From Solimonas sp047605265 (GTDB taxonomy: Bacteria; Pseudomonadota; Gammaproteobacteria; Nevskiales; Nevskiaceae): DNA of 52,621 nucleotides. The stretch lies in contig JASGFY010000015.1 in NCBI GenBank assembly GCA_047605265.1, forward strand, positions 1 through 52,621, read 5' to 3'. The first letter of the stretch is position 1. Each line of letters begins with the position of its first letter. Below the pieces are notes generated by a model. The model had not been told where the DNA came from. It searched no databases and was given only the letters and a program-made list of their open reading frames with translations. Both the position numbers and the translations under genes were made by a program. Below, one piece after another: positions 49,368 to 52,621 of the stretch.

Positions 49368-49379
49368 CATCACTGTTGC
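49368..49379 (+). promoter_or_regulatory. Regulon motif, copy C
   Basis: The sequence catcactgttgc, preceded by agtggt, lies 52 bp before the TonB receptor start and just after an AT-rich ttatcaat that could be a -10 element. The longer context matches the copy before the second Rieske gene in 15 of 17 bases. Confidence 0.5.
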
Positions 49380-49430
49380 TTTGCGCGCAGAACAGGCTGA
49401 TGCCATTCATAACGACGAGGAGAGCTACCG

Positions 49431-51857
49431 ATGAACCAGGGATTCGATCTCTATGGGGTCCCGTGCCCGATCGCCGCCGCCGCGCGGCTGCGATATTGCC
49501 GGCTGGGCGCCGCGGCTCTGCTGCTGAGCGGCCTGTCCTGCGCGGTGTCGGCGCAGACGCAGGAGACGCCGGCGCCGGCCGGCGGGGCGACCGCTCCGGG
49601 TGAAAACGCCGCGCCGTCCGAGGCGCCCGTGGCGGCGACGGCGGACGACGAGATCGGCGAAGTGCTCGTTACCGCGCGGCGTCGCGAGGAGCGCGCGCAA
49701 TCGGTGCCGCTGTCGGTCTCGGTGCTCGGCAGCGAGGCGCTCGAGGACCGGCACATCCAGAACCTCGACGATCTGCAGAGCGTCGTGCCGGCGCTGTCGG
49801 TCAGCGCGACGTCGGGCCGTCCGAACTCGCCGGTCTATTCGCTGCGCGGCATCCGGCCGACCGAATCGGTCTACGGCCAGGACCCGACCGTCGCGGTGTA
49901 CTTCGCCGACTTCGTGCTGTCGCCGGCCGAGGGCACCAATCTCGGCCTGTACGACCTGTCGTCGGTGCAGGTGCTGAAAGGTCCGCAAGGCACGCTGTTC
50001 GGCCGCAACACGACCGGCGGCGCGATGCTGCTGACGCCGCGGCGTCCCGGCCATGCCTTCGCCAGCGACGTCATGGTTGGTTACGGCAGCTATGGCCTCG
50101 CCGAGACGCAGGTCGGTATCGACATGCCGCTCGCGGAGACCTTCGCGCTGCGTCTGGCGGGCCGCACCGTGAACAGCGACGGCTACCAGACGAATGTCGA
50201 GGACGGCCCCCTGCACGGCGATAAGCTCGGCGGCGAGAACACGCGCTCGATCCGTCTGTCGGCGCTGTGGAATCCGCGTGACGACATCGAGAATTACACG
50301 GTGCTGTCGTACGACAGGAAGTCGACGAACGGTCGCGGCTCGCAACTCGTCGACGTCAATCCGGACAACACGTACATGCAGTACTACGACGGCACCAGCC
50401 TGCCGTCGATCATGGACGCGCTGGCGCGCGCGCGTTCGCGCAACGTCAACGACGTCGAGAGCGACATGCGCCAGTACGACGACATCGACGTCTGGAGCGT
50501 GATCGATACGCTGACCGTGCAGATCGGCGGCGGACTGACGCTGAAGAGCATTGCCGGCTATCGCGACTTCCAGACCGGTTCGAGCTTCGACATCGACTCG
50601 ACCGAGATTCCCGGCCTGCTGACCGCCGGCCCGCAGAAATCGACCTTGCAGCATGCGAGCTACGAGCTGCAGCTGCTCGGCACGGCGTTCGACGACCGGC
50701 TCAACTGGGTGACCGGCCTCTACTACTACTTCGAGGACGGTTTTCAGCAATCGCCGGGCGACGTGTTCTTGCAGCTGAACCCGACGGGCAATCCGTACAC
50801 GCAGCGTGGCGACGTGCGCAACATGAGCTATTCGCTGTTCGCGCAGGGGACGTACCGGCTCGACGAGCGGTGGTCGCTGACAGCCGGCGTGCGCGGCACG
50901 CGCGACGACAAGGAAATGACGGTGTCCAGCCATACGCCGACGGCCTGCGCGCTGGAGGATGCCGACGGCAACCAGCTGGCGCTCGATCATTGCGCGATGA
51001 AGTTGTCGGATTCGTTCTCGCAGCCGACCGGCACGCTGTCGGTCGACTACAAGCCGCGCGAGCATGTGCTGCTCTACCTGTCGAGCCGCCTCGGCTACCG
51101 CGCGGGCGGTTTCAACCTGCGCGCCGATACGCCGGTCGAATACGAGCCGTTCGATCCGGAAACGGTCACCGATCTCGAACTCGGCACGAAGACCGACTGG
51201 ACGCTCGCCGACTGGAAGATGCGCAGCAATCTGGCGCTCTACAATCAGTGGTACAACGACATCCAGCGCACGGTGGCCGCGCCGAACGCGAGCGGCGTGC
51301 CGGGCTCGGCGATCCAGAATGCGGCGAAGGCCACGGTCTTCGGCGTCGAGCTCGAGCAGACGATCGCGCCGACGCGCCATCTCTCGCTGCAGCTCAACTA
51401 CGCCTACACCCTGCCCAAGTACGAGGCGTGGAGCGATCCGGCGACCGGCTACGACGAAAGCCGCACGCCGTTCTACTTCACGCCGCGCAACGCCGGCAAC
51501 GCGACGCTCTCGTATACGCTGCCGCTGCGCGGCGATGCCGGCGCGTTGCTGTTCTCGGCGATCGGCTCGTACAAGAGCCACACCTGGATCAACGCGCTGC
51601 AGACGATCAAGGACATCCGTGCGACGCCGCTCGAAGACCGCAAGTGGCTGCAGCAGGACGAGTACTGGCTACTCGACCTCAACGCCAGCTGGACCGAAGT
51701 GATGGGCTCGAAGTTTGACGTGTCCGCGTACATGAAGAACGTCACCGACACGGAATACGCCGTCGGCGGTGTGCAGCTCTACACGACGATCGGCATCATC
51801 ACGCGCGCCTACGGCGAGCCGCGGACTTACGGCATGCAGCTGCGCTACCGCTTCTGA
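49431..51857 (+). CDS. TonB-dependent outer-membrane receptor
   Basis: The 808-residue protein has a signal peptide (cleavage near residue 41, AVSAQ), an Ala/Pro-rich spacer, a TonB-box region EVLVTARRREE (77-87), the plug domain (about 88-200, with SVPLSVSVLG, YSLRGIRP and VLKGPQGTLFGRNTTGG) and a 22-strand barrel ending LRYRF. The barrel lacks siderophore-receptor-specific hallmarks that I can recognise. Next to a Rieske oxygenase and sharing its leader motif, it is most likely the uptake receptor for the hydrophobic substrate of the cluster; this is inference. CGAGGAGAGCTACCG is a strong ribosome site. Confidence 0.94.
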   Translation: MNQGFDLYGVPCPIAAAARLRYCRLGAAALLLSGLSCAVSAQTQETPAPAGGATAPGENAAPSEAPVAATADDEIGEVLVTARRREERAQSVPLSVSVLGSEALEDRHIQNLDDLQSVVPALSVSATSGRPNSPVYSLRGIRPTESVYGQDPTVAVYFADFVLSPAEGTNLGLYDLSSVQVLKGPQGTLFGRNTTGGAMLLTPRRPGHAFASDVMVGYGSYGLAETQVGIDMPLAETFALRLAGRTVNSDGYQTNVEDGPLHGDKLGGENTRSIRLSALWNPRDDIENYTVLSYDRKSTNGRGSQLVDVNPDNTYMQYYDGTSLPSIMDALARARSRNVNDVESDMRQYDDIDVWSVIDTLTVQIGGGLTLKSIAGYRDFQTGSSFDIDSTEIPGLLTAGPQKSTLQHASYELQLLGTAFDDRLNWVTGLYYYFEDGFQQSPGDVFLQLNPTGNPYTQRGDVRNMSYSLFAQGTYRLDERWSLTAGVRGTRDDKEMTVSSHTPTACALEDADGNQLALDHCAMKLSDSFSQPTGTLSVDYKPREHVLLYLSSRLGYRAGGFNLRADTPVEYEPFDPETVTDLELGTKTDWTLADWKMRSNLALYNQWYNDIQRTVAAPNASGVPGSAIQNAAKATVFGVELEQTIAPTRHLSLQLNYAYTLPKYEAWSDPATGYDESRTPFYFTPRNAGNATLSYTLPLRGDAGALLFSAIGSYKSHTWINALQTIKDIRATPLEDRKWLQQDEYWLLDLNASWTEVMGSKFDVSAYMKNVTDTEYAVGGVQLYTTIGIITRAYGEPRTYGMQLRYRF

Positions 51858-51870
51858 GGCGCCGGCCGCG

Positions 51871-51908
51871 ACGGGCCGCGCCCCTGCTTGCCGGGGCGCG
51901 GTCCGTCG
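51871..51908. terminator. Hairpin between convergent genes
   Basis: A 15-bp stem (gacgggccgcgcccc with ggggcgcggtccgtc, one G-T wobble) lies between the TonB receptor stop and the SDR stop. It lacks a T run but probably ends both transcripts. Confidence 0.55.
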
Positions 51909-51935
51909 CACGCGAAGCCTTTCTCGAAGGCAGGG

Positions 51936-52621
51936 CTAGAGCAGCGTGCCGCCGTCGACGGTGAAGACCTGGCCGGTGACGAAGCTGGCGCGTTCCGAAG
52001 CGAGGTAGAGCACGGCGGCCGAGACGTCCTCGGGCCGCGCCAGCGCGCGTTCGAGCACGCCGGCGCGCTGGCGCTTGCCCATGTCGGCCGCGCTCGTGCC
52101 GGCGAAGGCCTTGCGGAAGAAGGCGTTGTCCGGATGGAAGCGGCTGCCGCTGCTGAACGCCGCCGGGTCCTCGGCGACCGTGCCGTACGGCGCGACGCAG
52201 TTGACGGTGATGCCGTGCTGGCCGACTTCCTTGGCGAGCACGCGCGTGAACGCGTGCACCGCGCCCTTGGCGGCCGAGTAGACCGGCAGCATGTAGTCGC
52301 CGACCAGGCCGGCGGTCGAGCCGATGTTGACGATGCGGCCCGCGTGCTGCGCGATCAGCGACGGCAGCACCGCGTGCGTCATGCGCAGCGTCGTCGTGAA
52401 GTTGAGGTCGATGTCGCGCTGCCAGCTGTCCGGATCGGAGTCGGCGAAGAAGCCGGCGCCGGCGTTGCCGCCGACGTTGTTGACGAGCACGGCGATCGGG
52501 CCGAGTGCCTGTGCGGCGGCGACGATGCGCGCCGGCGACGCCGGATCGAGCAGGTCGGCGCGCACGAATTCGGCGGCCGTCGCGCCGCGTGCGCGCGCGT
52601 CGGCGAGCAGGCGCGCGCCGG
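51936..52621 (-). CDS. Short-chain dehydrogenase/reductase, truncated by window edge
   Basis: About 228 residues of an SDR are present; the N-terminal TGxxxGIG motif lies beyond the window. Visible are VLVNNVGGNAGAGFF, NIGSTAGLVG with the catalytic serine, YSAAKGAVHAFT with Tyr and Lys, and GQVFTVDGGTLL at the C terminus. The frame is open to the last base, so the start is outside. It is convergent with the TonB receptor. Substrate unknown; a hydroxyl oxidation in the same pathway is possible. Confidence 0.88.
   Translation of the reverse strand, partial: GARLLADARARGATAAEFVRADLLDPASPARIVAAAQALGPIAVLVNNVGGNAGAGFFADSDPDSWQRDIDLNFTTTLRMTHAVLPSLIAQHAGRIVNIGSTAGLVGDYMLPVYSAAKGAVHAFTRVLAKEVGQHGITVNCVAPYGTVAEDPAAFSSGSRFHPDNAFFRKAFAGTSAADMGKRQRAGVLERALARPEDVSAAVLYLASERASFVTGQVFTVDGGTLL

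Noticed and set aside
49362..49379. Possible sigma-54 promoter before the TonB receptor (TGG...TTGCT)
   Set aside because: Spacing between the GG and GC dinucleotides is one base too long and the related copies lack GC; the pattern fits the shared operator motif better.
1..52621. tRNA, rRNA, CRISPR arrays, insertion sequences, prophage genes
   Set aside because: Looked for and not seen: no cloverleaf-like or rRNA-like stretches, no regularly spaced repeats, no transposase or integrase motifs.

Overview
The window is GC-rich DNA from a Gram-negative bacterium. The evidence is a TonB-dependent receptor, an AcrB/NodT-type tripartite efflux pump with lipoprotein signals, and a PsiF-like periplasmic protein. 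Gene types and sequence style suggest a catabolically versatile proteobacterium, tentatively a Nevskiales/Solimonadaceae-like gammaproteobacterium; no rRNA or tRNA is present to fix this. Most of the window is an accessory catabolic region for a hydrophobic, probably alicyclic or polycyclic isoprenoid/steroid-like compound that is handled as CoA thioesters. The substrate itself cannot be read from the sequence.

Layout. (1) 84-7601, plus strand: SnoaL-like protein, Baeyer-Villiger monooxygenase, Rieske oxygenase, ThDP-dependent lyase/decarboxylase and aldehyde dehydrogenase, an oxidative ring-attack module. (2) 7602-21500, a non-catabolic interlude: TauD-like remnant, MarR plus ClC channel, TauD dioxygenase, PsiF, two TetR regulators, an RND efflux operon, an XRE regulator, a DUF2834 membrane protein and a small phosphatase-like protein. 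(3) 21529-30907: IclR, acyl-CoA ligase, MaoC-type dehydratase, class III CoA-transferase, SDR, a decayed AMP-ligase gene, then a translationally coupled LuxE-like/LuxC-like pair. (4) 30926-37129, minus strand: TetR, MDR reductase, crotonase, a CoA-transferase/CitE-like lyase pair and an acyl-CoA dehydrogenase; a CaiB gene diverges from this block at 37346. (5) 38597-47556: IclR, a broken luciferase-like monooxygenase, and acyl-CoA dehydrogenases on both sides of an acyl-CoA ligase, followed by SDRs, another dehydrogenase and a nitronate-monooxygenase-like flavoprotein. (6) 47757 to the end: second Rieske oxygenase, TonB receptor and an SDR cut by the window edge.

How it may work together (inference): the TonB receptor imports the substrate. 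Rieske and Baeyer-Villiger enzymes hydroxylate and cleave rings. The ThDP enzyme/ALDH and LuxE/LuxC pairs interconvert acid and aldehyde oxidation states. The ligases, CoA-transferases, dehydrogenases, hydratases and SDRs run beta-oxidation-like shortening. The CitE-like lyase with its CoA-transferase could finish a branched dicarboxylate.

The most notable non-coding signal is a recurring 12-bp motif (CA, three variable bases, C, Y, GTTG, M). It lies upstream of the Baeyer-Villiger gene, both Rieske genes, the TonB receptor, the SDR at 26757 and the divergent dehydrogenase/CaiB pair, which suggests one regulon across the 50 kb. Three gene remnants and several dispersed inverted repeats show active remodelling. 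No tRNA, rRNA, CRISPR array, insertion sequence or phage gene was seen.
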